Origin: Guadua angustifolia
Lineage: Eukaryota; Streptophyta; Magnoliopsida; Poales; Poaceae
Length of the DNA stretch: 64,000 nucleotides
NCBI GenBank assembly: GCA_036346375.1
Contig: CM070504.1
Span: 8,925,890-8,989,889 of the forward strand
Direction of reading: 5' to 3'
Shown: one piece after another, positions 21,831 through 34,546 of the stretch
How positions within the stretch are numbered: position 1 is the stretch's first letter
Layout of the letters: each line of letters begins with the position of its first letter
Position numbers and translations under genes: made by a program
The notes under the pieces: generated by a model
What the model saw: the letters and a program-made list of their open reading frames with translations, nothing else
Database searches by the model: none
What the model was told of the DNA's origin: nothing

Positions 21831-22817
21831 TAGGGATGGCAACAGGGCTCATTCCCCATTCCATTTGAACCCCCGTCAGGTAATTCATTTATTAGGGAAC
21901 GGGAATGGAGAAAATCCTTCCTCACGGGGATGCGTAGCAAACGAAACCATTCCCCATTGGGGTTAGTGGGGATGGGGACGCTCCCCTATCCCCTGTCCCC
22001 AACACTCCTCGAGGCCCTGGCTCAGGTATGACAACTGGATTCTTATGATGTTATGCTTATGTGTCTTATATACTACACCCTCTCTAACCCCAACACATTC
22101 ATCCATATTCATTCACTTGGTATCCACACCACAGCCGCCACCAGCAAACGCCGTTCCCCATTCCCATGAATCCCATCTGAGCCAAGGGGAGGAGCACCGA
22201 CCTCCTCACATCATTGGCCACGTAATTCCATCATTCGTCGTTGCACCCCCAACATTCTCCATTGCATCATGTCGGCATATCGTCGGAAGCACACCAAGCC
22301 CATTTGGACTTCGATGACAAGCAAGCCGTCCACAATTGCTCATGACTCGTGAGTTTTGTATTGCCATGTGTAGTTGTGCTCTAGTTCGTGGACGATAATA
22401 AATTTTGTATTGCCTTGTGGTAAATGGATCTGGTTGTTGATTTGTTTGCCTTCTTGTATGTTAGTTCCAACATTGCCGATACATGGTTCCATTTCTCATA
22501 TTTTCTGGTTTGGTTGCCATGTTCTTGCTACCAAGTACTTCAGATCTGAAAATTATTTGTACAAATTATCAATGGTTGTAGACAATTTTTCTTGACATTA
22601 TTTGTACAAATTAATCAGTTCATGACTACATCATCGATTTATGAATCATCCTTGTTGTTTCGTTTTTTTTATTTTTTGTATGTACCATGTCATCGAGTGT
22701 GGCTCCCCACAGGGACTTGATATCCCGACGCGATCGGGGAACGGGAGATTCCTGCTCTCAGGGACGATATAGCGTTCTACCACTCTCCACTGGGGAATGT
22801 CCCAGTTGCTATCCCTA
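21831..22817. mobile_element. Non-autonomous hAT element
   Basis: Ends TAGGGATGGCAA and its near-complement TTGCTATCCCTA are flanked by a perfect 8-bp duplication TGTAGGGG (21823-21830 and 22818-22825). The 987-bp interior has CCCCATTCCCC/GGGGAATGGGG-like subterminal repeats and no transposase. It lies about 230 bp upstream of the TATA box of the minus-strand gene, so it could influence that promoter. Confidence 0.93.
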
Positions 22818-22825
22818 TGTAGGGG

Positions 22826-23587
22826 TTTGGTGATTGGATGTGAGGGACTGAAGTGCCACTTTTTAAAGTTTTGGGAGTAAGGGTGGAGAGGTAGTACAAA
22901 CCAGCTGTGGAGGCTAGCTCTTGTCATGAGATTCTTGAGGGGAATATGGTCATATAGGACTTTGTGATAGTCTTTGTCCTGTAACCCTTGCCGTGGAAGG
23001 GAGTGGGGACCTTGAGACCTTTTCTTTTTCAAGGGTTGCTGGCTCTCCTTGTCCCTGCCCTCCTTGTTCCTCAATGTTTATCCTTGCCTTGTTTGATGTC
23101 ATGGATTGGGACATGAGCTCCCCAAGGCCATGGCGGTGAACAATTCCAACTCCGGTTCTCTCTTTCTTTGATTAACCTTGGGCTCCAGCTAGCTTGGTGG
23201 GGTGTACAAGTGTGTAGGGTTGAGGTCACTTTGATGTTTTCTGTTGTTTGCTTGCAGGGCTAATTGTAGGGGGTGAAGGATGAGTTGGTGCGTCAACCAA
23301 TCAACCAGCCAGATGAAGAGTTAAGGATTGGTATAAATATTACTGGCTAGCACCTCCTCGATCGTGGATTCTGTTTTTTACCAGGTGCAGTTGGATTATT
23401 CAAGCTATAGTGTTAATTTTTATATGAGGTCAATCGTGCTGCAAGAGTCGTAGGCCCAAATCATATGTTATGCCAAGAGGGAAAAAATAAAGTAGTACGA
23501 GCTCCATCCATGCATGGTCACTACTCCGCACATATACTCCCTGTAAGGAATAATTAAGGATCAAGAGCTAGCGAGCCTCATGATTTA
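22826..23587. other. Upstream region, no gene seen
   Basis: This was contiguous with the promoter of the minus-strand gene before the hAT insertion. CT-rich tracts occur (near 23030-23070 and 23160). No coding or mobile feature recognised. Confidence 0.3.
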
Positions 23588-23589
23588 TA

Positions 23590-24006
23590 CTCCCTCTGGT
23601 CACTAAGTAGTTGTCATTTTGGATATCGATATGGTCTCTAAAACAAGTTTTGACCACAAATTTATATTATAATATATTCATAAAATCAAATAAAATTATA
23701 ATATTATAAAAGTACTTTTCAAGACAAATATATCCGCTCGTATGATTTTTTATATATCCAACAACAACAACCGAGCTTTTTTGTCCTAAACATCTTAGGG
23801 TAGGTTAGGAAACAAACACAATCAAATAAATCAATAAAACCACTAAACCTTTGCAAATTAGGTCATAGTTCCGATATATATGTGGATCACTAACTTCCAT
23901 GCATCCTATCCAATGCTAAATTTTTAGGAACTTTCTGATCAAAGTTTCATAAATTTAACTGCATCTATATATATATTCAAAATGATAAATATTTGTGACC
24001 GGAGCG
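23590..24006. mobile_element. Stowaway-like MITE, interrupted and with a worn right end
   Basis: The left end CTCCCTCTGGTCACTAAG follows a TA dinucleotide. The right end GTGACCGGAGCG is its near-complement. About 35 bases match as inverted repeats (CATTTTGGATA against TATTCAAAATG). CTCCCTC ends with a TA target are the established Stowaway signature. The right tip has lost the expected GGGAG-TA. Internal sequence at about 23760-23975 does not fit the family and looks inserted. Confidence 0.7.
23760..23975 (+). mobile_element. Possible SINE-like insertion inside the Stowaway MITE
   Basis: It begins with an ACAACAACAACC run followed by GAGC, TTTTGTCC and TTAGGGTAGGTTAGG. I recall widespread grass repeats with CAACAACAA...AAGTTGGGGTAGGC of similar layout, but cannot confirm the family. 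Both ends are approximate and no duplication was identified. Confidence 0.3.
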
Positions 24007-24009
24007 TTT

Positions 24010-25250
24010 TATATGCCTGTAGTTTTTACAACTTTTGCTAGGTGTGTTCCCGGGCCGTGTGGGCGCGGGTGAACATGCGTGTGCATGTGAGGATGTTTAG
24101 GTACTGTGCGCACTTCCTTTCCGTTGTCGAATGAGAGTTGGTTCACATTTTTGCCAGAAAGGGACCGGTCGTGTCGCAACTTACTGATCCATCTCAATTA
24201 TGTGGCTGCTGGCCTGGTGGCTCCATCATCGATTACATATCATGTAATGATTACACAAATACAATATATAGTACTCCTATATGATTTGTCAAGGTGTTAA
24301 TCGATGCGTCAGTTGATTATTAACAGAATCCACGTATGGGGTCTTAATTCAATTAATTATGCTGAGTTGAGTGGCTAGTGTATCGCATAAGTGCTAGTAG
24401 CTCGATATATCTTGCTAAGATAATGCTTGTTGCTGCTTGGAGGCGTCATACAGATCGATTAGAGAGTAGATTAATTAGGTGTAGCTTTGTATTGTGGTAG
24501 ACAGACACACACAATAGTTATACTTAACGCTGAGTTGAAATTCGTGCAGAGCCTCTACGATGTTTGGATAATATATACTACTACACATGTATGCAAGTTG
24601 TGTGTATATACTGTGTAGAATACTGTTATTGTACGCATACCCAAGAGAGAGTCAGTCCTTTCTTCGGCATAATATATAATTAATCGGTTTTACCTTAATT
24701 GAAACTCACACTTCGCTCGAGCAAGACACTGATTCAGAAAATTGGGAATGCTTAAATACTGTTATTGGGAATGCTTATTGGGAATGAGAGATTAAGTGGA
24801 ATTCTTTATAAAAAAAAAGACACAGCGTAATGGGTAGCTACATCCAAAGCCGTATATAATGTGATGGCAAAAACTAAGGATAACACCTTCACTGGGTCAC
24901 TGAGGAGCTGTTTGTGGATACTTCAGTCGACCTTCCCAAATAAAGAGGAACAAAAGAAACGGCCAAGCTCTAAAGAGCTGACTAGTGGGTCTCTTTCAGT
25001 GTACTGACCGATGCAGCTGGCTCGGTATCATATTTTGTAGTTGGCAAAATGGCCAAGTGTTGGAGGCAGAGATCTTCAATATACTGTATAAGCTCCACTC
25101 GGAAATCAATCTCGTTTTAGCTCTTTACAGAGTGATACATAAAATCGGAAAACTTTGTTGCAGCCTGCAAACCTGCTGGAGATCACATGATGTTTTTAAT
25201 TTGCCTATGGAGAATGCTTGGTGTCCTTGAATCTCACTTGCCCTTCGTTT
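24010..25250. other. Spacer, no gene seen
   Basis: About 1.2 kb between the Stowaway-like MITE and copy B of the long repeat. A short duplicated motif (TTGGGAATGCTTA) occurs at about 24743-24785. Nothing else recognised. Confidence 0.3.
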
Positions 25251-25254
25251 TTTA

Positions 25255-28200
25255 TCCATGAATACCAATTTGGAATTGAAAATGCAACAATTAATATAAA
25301 ATAAATATAAAATATTTTAACTTGAAAATTTTAAAGCAGAACAATCTAACCATTATAAGCCTTCATAAAAAATTTTAAAAAAATTACAGCCAAGTTTCAA
25401 TTCTCAAATAAATTAAAAATAGAAAAAGGTAAAATGAGCAGTCTAGCTCATCAAAATTACTAGAAATTTTGCAAATAATATTTTAAATTTAAAATTTTAC
25501 TGGATAGCGAAAGTTTTCTCAGGAACCCAGTCAAAAATTTTCAAAATGTTTAGACATGGGTTGGCTCCTCATTGAATGTGAAGATTGTGGTCTATCCAGA
25601 AAAGAGAGTAAGTTGGTTTCCCATTTTCTATCTCTGCCATGTGGGACCCAACTTTCAGTGACACGGAGCCAAGCGCAACTGACACCACTGGCCCACAAGC
25701 CAGCCACCCAATTTTTCCTCTGCTACCCAATCTCTTCCTCAGCTTCACCTTGCCAAACGCTTGCCACGGTAGATGATCGACTTCCAACTCCCTACCTCGG
25801 CAAGCGTTCCACCACCTCTATCACGTCCAGGTGCAGGGTTGCGGTGCCAAAACTCCTTCACATTCTCACCTGGCTCTAGTTCTTCTAGCTTGCCTTCTCC
25901 TCCAGCTTTTGTTGCCACTACTGCCAATCACCTCATGCATTAGGCCAAGCCGACTGAACTTGCTACCGTGGCAAAGGATTGCAGCGCCAACTTCTTGATC
26001 AATGCTGGAGCCATTCACTGCATCAAGGTGTGTGCCATGCCCTATCATTCTTTCATCTCGGCCACTGCCTTGTCTTCTTTTCCAGTGGCCATCGCCATTG
26101 CCCCCCTGTAGCTCCGATCAATCTTAAGCCATCTTGTTGTCATAACCTAGCTCAGCCACGATGCAGCTTTCTCCCATGCCTTGTGCCGGCCTAGACGGTG
26201 CGAAATCCATGCCACCAACCACCTCACCTCGGTCTAGTTAGAATCTGACGCATCGCAGAAAATCATGCGCCGTTTAAACCCTGTGGTTCACTGCCTTGGC
26301 TGCCTATAAAGACCCCCGAGCTACTCTCAAAACTCAAATCATTCTCTTGCATTCACTCAGAACTTCTATACCCCATCCAAGCCTCAGTTATTGCTGTTGA
26401 GCCAACCATAGCTGCCGACCACCTTGAAAAGGGGGAAACGGCAATTGAGCCTATTTGGTAAGAATCCTTTCAATCCATTGCATTTGAAGCACCCTTGGGC
26501 ATCCTAAAGCTCACCCTGGACCTCAACCATAGTTCCTTGCAGTCGTAGCACCGCCGCACCTTTGCTCTTCTTCCTCATGGAAGGTGCACGGCGGTAGCCA
26601 ATCCCGGCCAATCTTTGTTGCTGCAAGAAGATAAAATGGAACTCTTAAGGCTCACTGATGCTCAAATAGTGGTTGTCCGAAGATAATGTGGCATCTACTA
26701 TCTTCGCCACTGCTCGACCATAGCACCGCCGCATGCCCACGGCGGTGGGGTACTTCTGACCATCGCCGATGACAATTGAGCCCATCTATGTATGCGCCTT
26801 GATGCCCTGGTGCTCATTGAGCTGCCAATCGAGCATTTTCTTGGCCATAGCCTTGCTGGCGTTGAGCCCTATTTTTTGCTCTGCTTCGGTGTCGCCGATG
26901 GGTGGGGTCGCCCTATCAGATAGTGCAAAAGAGCACAGAGCAATTCAAAAGACGAAATACGTTTTCTCTACTGCGAAAACGTACTTTGTCAATTTCTTTG
27001 ATTTATCAAACCGATTCAAATTCAAAAGCTTACAACTTTTACACCTTAGGTCCAAATTGAATGAAAATTTTTTCTAAATTCATATAAAACCATTTATTTT
27101 CATAATATACAAAAATATTTAATTGTTGAAACACAATGGAATTATTCGAATTAAAACTTGCATTAGATGTTAAAGGGAATATGTAAACCATAAAATAATT
27201 TATATATGCTTATGAGATCACTAGAAATTCATTTTTGCAAAAAATATTTAAGATCAAATTTGGCTTGCAATTATTTTGTAAATAAATATATTTATATGTA
27301 CTAGAAAATTCAAATTATAACCACTAGTACACATAAGTTCAAAAATAGACAAAACCAGTCTCTAAAGCCTAATAGGCCTATAACCACTTTAGGTAAGCAA
27401 AAATATTTCAAATTTGTATAAGTTGAACAACATTTCTTAAATGGCCATATGCCCTATGCATATAATGGTACATTATAGAATTTCTATAAATAAAAGCATA
27501 TGCATAAAGAAACCAATTGCTAGAAATCATAAGGACCAGATTACCTTATAATGTAAAAATAATATTAATATAATATACTTTGCATCTGAATCCTATTAGA
27601 AAACCCAACCTTTTTCAAAGAAAAACACTAAACTCATGACCCAAACAAGTGAACTCAAATAATAAGAAAATCAATATTTACAATCTTTTATCATTAGAAC
27701 CTTCCATTTCAATTTATCTTAATCTCTGTATTATTTGAATTCTTTTTACATCTTATTGTTTTTTTTTGTTTTGCATCATTTGCATGTAGACATTGATGCG
27801 CCCGAGAACACATCTACTGACATCGATCTTGAGTTAGAATCAGAGTAGTAGAGAAAGGCAAGCACCCCTTTGACCATATTGATCCTACTATTTCAATTAC
27901 TTTATATTGCTATTGTCAAACTATTATGCATGTGAGTACTTTTCTATGAATTTGCTATATTGTGGCATTGGTAATTATTCCTATTATCTTATGGAACTTC
28001 CTTACTAAATATTGGATTGAGAACTTTGATGACCTTGGAATAAGGTTAGGCAATGCATAATATCAACATGAGTATACATGATTACTTAATAATCATGCTT
28101 AGCCATGCTTAGTAAAGAATCATGTTGCTATTTATAATTTAAAAAGGTTGGATATGATTAAAAAGGTTAGATGTGACAATAAAGGTTGATGGTATTTTGG

Positions 28201-29465
28201 TTAAAAATAAAAATAAAACTATGATTTGATGCGAGCGATTATTAGTAAAGCCAGATGTGCATGTGACTTGCACGTAGCATAGGGGGAGATTATCATCCGG
28301 GTCAGATTAAGGACCGAACTATAAATTATTTTCAAGCCAAAGACATATAAAACCTCAAGTGCTCATATGGGATAGCCTTAACCTAATAAGCTACTAGATT
28401 TAACTTTGCACATTGGAAGGCTGGAATAGCATGAGCATTCTGGGTAGGCTTGCTTGTAGGGGTTTCTACATACCAATACAATAGTGTATGCCTTACTATG
28501 GCGAGAAATGGTGATGGCAGAAGCGATTGACCTGGTTACAATGTGAATGTTACCATATCTTAGGTGTGTTGTTTCTGCCACCATAGCAGGGGTTTAACAT
28601 CACCGGACTAGTGCAAAGTTAGATCTAGATAATATAGCGATTATGTTATGATCACCCTAACGACACACCAAAGGAAGTGTGTTATTGGCCTGGCGAAAGG
28701 GGTTGATCATTTCTTGTGGGTAAAGCTATACACCTCTGCAGAGTTTAAATCTTTTCGAAAATCCGCACCTGCGATCATGAGCACTTGGTAAAGTCATCAA
28801 ATGGTTAAATGTTTTGGCATTTTCAAAAGTAAAATTGATTTGAAAACATGTTAGAAAGTTCATGCTTCTTGTTAGGGACTGGCAACGAATTGATGTGATA
28901 CAGTCGTGGTAGAATGTGAAGTGAAATATAATACTCTACCACTACTTTATTATCACCCATGCCTACTTTTACAAATTCCACTTGCAATCTATTACATGCT
29001 TATGATTCTTTTCCGCCAATGCAAAATAATCGTAGAAACCTCTCTATTGTCATAACCTACATTTTTATATATCTGTATTTGCGAAACATTGTAAGTCTTG
29101 CTAAGTACACAAGTACTCAAACTTACTTAATTTGTTTGTTTAGTAGGTGAAGAATATGAGATTCCAGATGACTCATACTTTTATGCAAGCTACGGGGAAT
29201 ACGATAACTACTCTTTCTAGGATTTTATCTTATCAGTTGCTTGCTAGTTATGGATGAGCAACCAACAAGGATTTTGGTATTTCCACTGCTATTTACTTTA
29301 GTTTGTAAGAACATTGTATAATTAAACTTTCAATGCTGCATGTAATATAACTTGTGTACGGATGTAATATTAATGTTGTAAACATGTGCGTACTAACCAC
29401 TGATCATGGGACTAGTACTGTGGACACATGGAGACCATTCATGCTATAATGGCAGGTCCTCACGA
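25255..29465 (+). mobile_element. Long LTR-like repeat, copy B (boundaries approximate)
   Basis: It shares the ordered blocks of copies A and C: the AT-rich start with AAATTTT runs, the CT-rich leader-like zone near 26300-26900, GGCAAGCACCCCTTTGACC at about 27858, GCTTAGCCATGCTTAG at about 28100, the GGAAGGCTGGAATAGC block at about 28415, and ACCACTGATCATGGGACTAG near 29398. No clean duplication could be assigned. It contains no retroelement genes, so it resembles a solo LTR or a non-coding derivative. Family name unknown. Confidence 0.5.
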
Positions 29466-31885
29466 ATAGCCACATGGGGAGTATCTCTAAAATCAACATG
29501 GAGAGAAATTCATCTGGTTATAGGAATGAAAGAAGCTAACGAGATATAAGAGACTTACAATGACTGCTAAAGTAGATCAATAATTGTGTTCGGTTCTAGG
29601 CATTTGGTGCGTTTGTATGGCTTTTCTCCTACATGTACTACATGTTAGATACCACCATTTTTGGTAACATGGCATATATATAGCTTTTGTTCTGCTAGGA
29701 AAATAGATGACCACCAATAGTAGCTAAGACAATTGACACTATGAAGCATACTGAGATATCATGTGGGATATGACGTTTTAGTTAGGTGTGTAATAGTGGC
29801 AAGCTAATTTCCAAGAAATGACCAACTTTGCTTTACAGACAACTATGGACTATATTTTCTTTTTTACTTATAAACAATGACAGAACAACCAGGTTGTTAG
29901 GGAATAGTGACCAATTTTGCTTGGGTGACATCTACAGACAATTTGCAAACTCTAATTGTGATACTTTTATCTATTTTAGAAATGTGACCAAAATGTAGCC
30001 TGTTTGCCATAACTTGCACCACAATAATCGCAAACAAAAAGTCAAGAATGCATGAAACAGAACACATATCTTGAAATAAATTATTTATAAAAAATATGAC
30101 ATAACGATCTGCAAGACAACCCAAATACTTGGCAAATGTTATAATTCTTTTAGCTTTAGCCTGATCCATCATAAATGAAAAACCAAAATAGGTAAAACCA
30201 ATCATTATTCTGTAAAACACTACAATGCTATTGCTAGGGTTAGTCAAATACAATTTGTCAGCTAATAAGATCTCACCTACAAAGTTGTGCCACCACTAAA
30301 GATTGAATGGTCCAATGTCCCAGGAACGCCTCCAAGGCCTGTATCAGCGTCCATGGTCATACATGTTGCAAACAAACCTAAAGCAAATATCAACTTCATC
30401 CCTAGAAATAGCCTAATGAACCAAACAACTCCATGCCTAATTTATCTTTATGGAACAAATAGGTAGGATTTTAGTTTAATTGCTTGTGTACCATAAGCAT
30501 CCTTAAGATTGAGAAGTATTCCAACTTGCCATGCATTAGCAAAAAATATATCTTGAGCTTGGAAGCATGTAGCAATATGTCCTGAAGATATGCAAGGCGT
30601 AGTTGGCCATTTATGCGTGCACATACATGACATCATTCTCAAATGCATAAATTTCTAATCAACAACAACACAAATGAGATATGGGAAGGTATGTCATGGC
30701 AGTCCACCAAGAAAATAGGCAACATACAACCAATAATGTAAACTGATTTATTATGGTAAAGGAAGATAGAGGAAGATTTCAAATATAGATTAGTACCTAA
30801 AATGGGTACTACATGTCATTGAGCTACGTAGATAAAAGACTTCAAAATTGCAATCCCAATGGAGACGGAACATCAGAGGTCTAGAGCATATGAATTATGC
30901 TCATCAATTTCAACTTACCATTGAGTATGATGTTAACATCTTTGAATAAAACCAAGTCATGTAGTTCTTATCAATCAATGGTCACTGGAGAGTTGGCTCT
31001 ACATTCACAAGCCACAACAGAAATAGTGTTTCTTTTTAGTATGATGTCCTGCTATTGTTTTGTAGGTGCAGAGTTTCTATTCAACATGCACCATTAATGT
31101 TATCACTGCCACTTGGATCTATTGGAGACTATACAGAAGAAACGATGCAGTACACTTCACTGTAGAGATTGAGGTTATACTGATGTAACAACACTTCTAT
31201 TTATAATTTATCAACCATCACGAAATTTAAGAAATGGAAGCACACATGACAAACTCAACCAAGCTTTTATTAAAAAAACTCAATCAAGCTATACAAAAGC
31301 ATTAGAAGCTATTATGTGTTCAACATGTAAAAAGGGAATAATGCCCACTAAACTTCCAAATATGTAATGATTATAGAGCTTCAATCTAAAAAGGGGATGG
31401 AAAATCAAATTAGTGAAAATAAGTGAAATAGAATATTAGAAATACTCCAAAAATAGATGAAAAAATCAAGTTATTGAGTAATAAGTGAAATAAAGCGTCA
31501 AAAATACTAATGAATGAACAAAAGAACCTTACCTCAACAAGTACGGAATCAAAAGCGCATCAACCAAATCCATACCTCCCCAAAAGCTACACCTAACAAA
31601 TGTAAAGAAAAGAATCATTAGTAATATGAGAGATATCCTGTGGCATGCATGAGAAGCATCAAAGGTGGCTAATTGGTGCTTATACCTTATAGCAACATTA
31701 CAGTAGAAAATATAAAATCTACACACATCAAATTTAGAAACGATAGGGATCAGCATGTCCTGGGAAGCGATATGGGGGAGCACAGCTAGAAATCACCAAA
31801 ATTGAGGGCATGTGCAGCCCGTCCATACTACAGAGGTGTGTGACGACAAGCATTGCCACCCTGGCTAGGATGAGATGGTGCACAT
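29466..31885 (-). other. Unique-looking region with possible decayed host exons
   Basis: No known family recognised. On the minus strand several short open stretches are bounded by splice-like signals. One ends FWGGMDLVDALLIPYLLR before GTAAGG (about 31590-31528). One reads MDADTGLGGVPGTLDHSIF after a TTTGCTTTAG acceptor (about 30400-30290). One reads DIFFANAWQVGILLNLKDAY (about 30565-30505). They look protein-like but may be chance. The region is the left flank of copy C; its last five bases CACAT are the left target site. Confidence 0.2.
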
Positions 31886-33848
31886 TGAAATATCCTAAAT
31901 TTTGTTTAAAATTATTCAAATTAAATAATTAGTTATAAAAACATTCTCCAACATTTACCATGTATTTTTAGAATTTTCTAGAATTTTTTGCATTATAGAA
32001 AATGCCTTTTTCACTTTCTTGCTATTGTTTTTAAATTTTAATGATTTATTAGAGACTATGACAAGTTTAAAAATATTTTTTAAGTTATAAATAATCTAAA
32101 GTGCCTCTCCAAAAAGTTTTATAAACTTTGGATTTAGGTTGCTATTTTTGCAAAATCAAATACCGCAACTTGTATTAAAGATAGTGAAAACAAACAAATT
32201 TCTAAGAAAATTTGAAAATAGATAAAATTATGAAAAATTTATACAAGAATAAGTGCTAAGTCAGGTATTTTCACAAAAATTTAAATAATTTTTTAAGTCA
32301 CATAGCTATGCTTAAAAAATTAGGCAACATCCCTGACCCAAAACCAAATTTCAAATCTCCCTCCTTTCTCTCCGATAATATGGGCCCACGCGTCAGCCCT
32401 CTCCATTTCTCTGACACACCAACCTTACTCTTCAGCTATTGCCATCCCTCCTAAATTGTTTATCGCTTTTCCTGTGTGAAAACATATTTCTACCAATGCA
32501 CCTTCTCTCTTCTCTTCCTTTCCCCGTCACTAACAGCCCAGCCGCACTTATAGGCTTCTTCCACGAGCCCTGTCATGGCTACACATGAAAGCTTTCTCCC
32601 CATTCCCTGCCTCATCGCTTTCCCTGGACTACAACATGCCATCCCATTACCTCGAGCATCCTGTCCGATGCCACCTCTTCCCCACCTGCAAACTACTGGT
32701 GTGCGCTGGAAACCTAGGCATCGCAAGCTCGGCCAAGAGTAAGACAACAAGGAGAATCGCCATCTTGCACCTATTTAAGCCCCCTAGCCTTGCCTTTTGT
32801 CTTCACGATACAACGTCGCGTCGATTTTGCCAAGTTGTAGACCTTCTTCCTCATCGAGCCACTCCGAACACCTTCATCATCCTAAGCTTTGGTGTGCGTA
32901 CTCTGCTGTGCCCAGCCAAAGCTATGCCTCTTCTCGGTGAGCTCTAGCCTCGACATCCAAGTATGTCATTTTCCTTCTTCAAAAGCCCTAAGATATTGTG
33001 GCCTATTGTGTAGTATAGCACCTTGTTCACATCGTCTTCCCTAAATCTGGTTGTCATTGTTGCCAAGCAACCTCTCCCTTCTCGGTGAGTCCTAGCTTTG
33101 AACATGGTCATTTCTAGCATCCCCGTGACCCCCTGAACCCTTTGTTGTACTCCATTTCAGTTGGTTCCCTCTAGACTTGTCTATCACCGTGATGCTTGCT
33201 AGCACCGCCGCTTTTCTTCGGTGACCCGCTGCTTTGAGCCTTCTCCATGGTAAGCCAGAAGTGCTAGCGCACCCCTTCGTTTTGACCTTGGTGGTAGTCT
33301 TTCTTGGTCACCATAGTGTCTTTGTTCTGCATCACCACTTTTCATGCCGCCGACTCAACTCCGGTGACCATTGGTCCTCGCGCACGTGGCTTTAGCTTCA
33401 CCCAGGCTCCAACTAGTTAACGCAATGACCCGGTGGCCTCTGATTGCTCTCTCTCGCCAAGCCTCTCACTAACCCAAGAAGCTTCGCCGCTCAACTTCAT
33501 CATGCCACCTCTGGCCACTATCACCTCCCAGAGCTTCGCCCTCATGCCCTCTTTCTATCTTTGGTCTCACTCGAGCCTTTTTGCCACTACCTCACTGTCA
33601 GCAAGCTTAGGAATGAGCTTGGCCATGGTGCTAGCTCTCTATCCTTGTCACACTTGTCAGAAATGTCATTAATACTAATTAAGTTTAATTAAAAACCATT
33701 TAAAATATATGAGTATATAACATGTGGGCCCAATTAGGAAATATTGACTTAGTTTATAATTTAAACTGGTATTTAGAAATGAGTGACTAATATGTAGACC
33801 CCACCTGTCAGTCCTTTTCAAAAAAATAATAAAATCCTGATAAGTAGG

Positions 33849-34315
33849 TGTCAACGTTTATTGTCGGTAATAATGAATACAGGGCTAGGCGTTGAATCCA
33901 AACTCGATGGTAGCACAAGACGCAGGATTTATACAGGTTCAGGTTCTCACGGATGAGATAATACCTTAGTCCTGTGCTCTGGGATTATGTGTATGATTGA
34001 GTGTTGGATGATGTTGAATGAGGTTCCCTGCCCCCCCTCTCTTTATATAGTAAGGGGGTGCGGTTACAAGGAAGATCCCCGATTGGTTACAAGGTGGAGA
34101 TTCTATCTCTATCCTTATCTACTAATATGGCAACAACTAAGATTACAATCATATCCTACCTAATCAAGGTTGGTTACTATCTTTAGGGTTTTCTTGTTGC
34201 GCACATAGATAGCAGTCCAGGTGATACCCGTCTTTACGCAGTCGGCTCGGCCCATCCCCTCTTGGGTGGTCCTCACGGCCTGCCATGCGAATACCCAGAG
34301 TCCATGTACTCCACA
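33849..34315 (-). mobile_element. Solo LTR of the Tat-type gypsy family, inverted
   Basis: It starts TGTCAACGTTTATTG and ends TGTACTCCACA, with a perfect 5-bp duplication GTAGG (33844-33848 and 34316-34320). Read on the minus strand it matches the LTRs of the element at 41915-51286 along its length, including the TATATAAAGAGAG-like TATA region. A lone LTR with its own duplication is the usual product of LTR-LTR recombination. Confidence 0.92.
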
Positions 34316-34546
34316 GTAGGTCCCACCTGTTGGCCTCACCAAAAGAAAAATTAGTTTTCCTTAAATAAAAATATGCTTTCATACCAATAGAGAATATGCC
34401 TTCTTTGTTGGAAGACGTAATTTCTGAGATTATGCCTTGGACTCCCCCTCCCTTTTTTTTCTTGTTAGGATTTTCTAGTCCATTTAAATTCAAATGCTCA
34501 TAATTTTTGCATACAAACTTACAAATTGAATTAAACTAGTTTCTAA

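Noticed and set aside
22646..23074. 142-codon minus-strand open frame
   Set aside because: It crosses the right end of the hAT element and its target duplication, so it cannot be an ancestral gene. The composition is basic and without domains.
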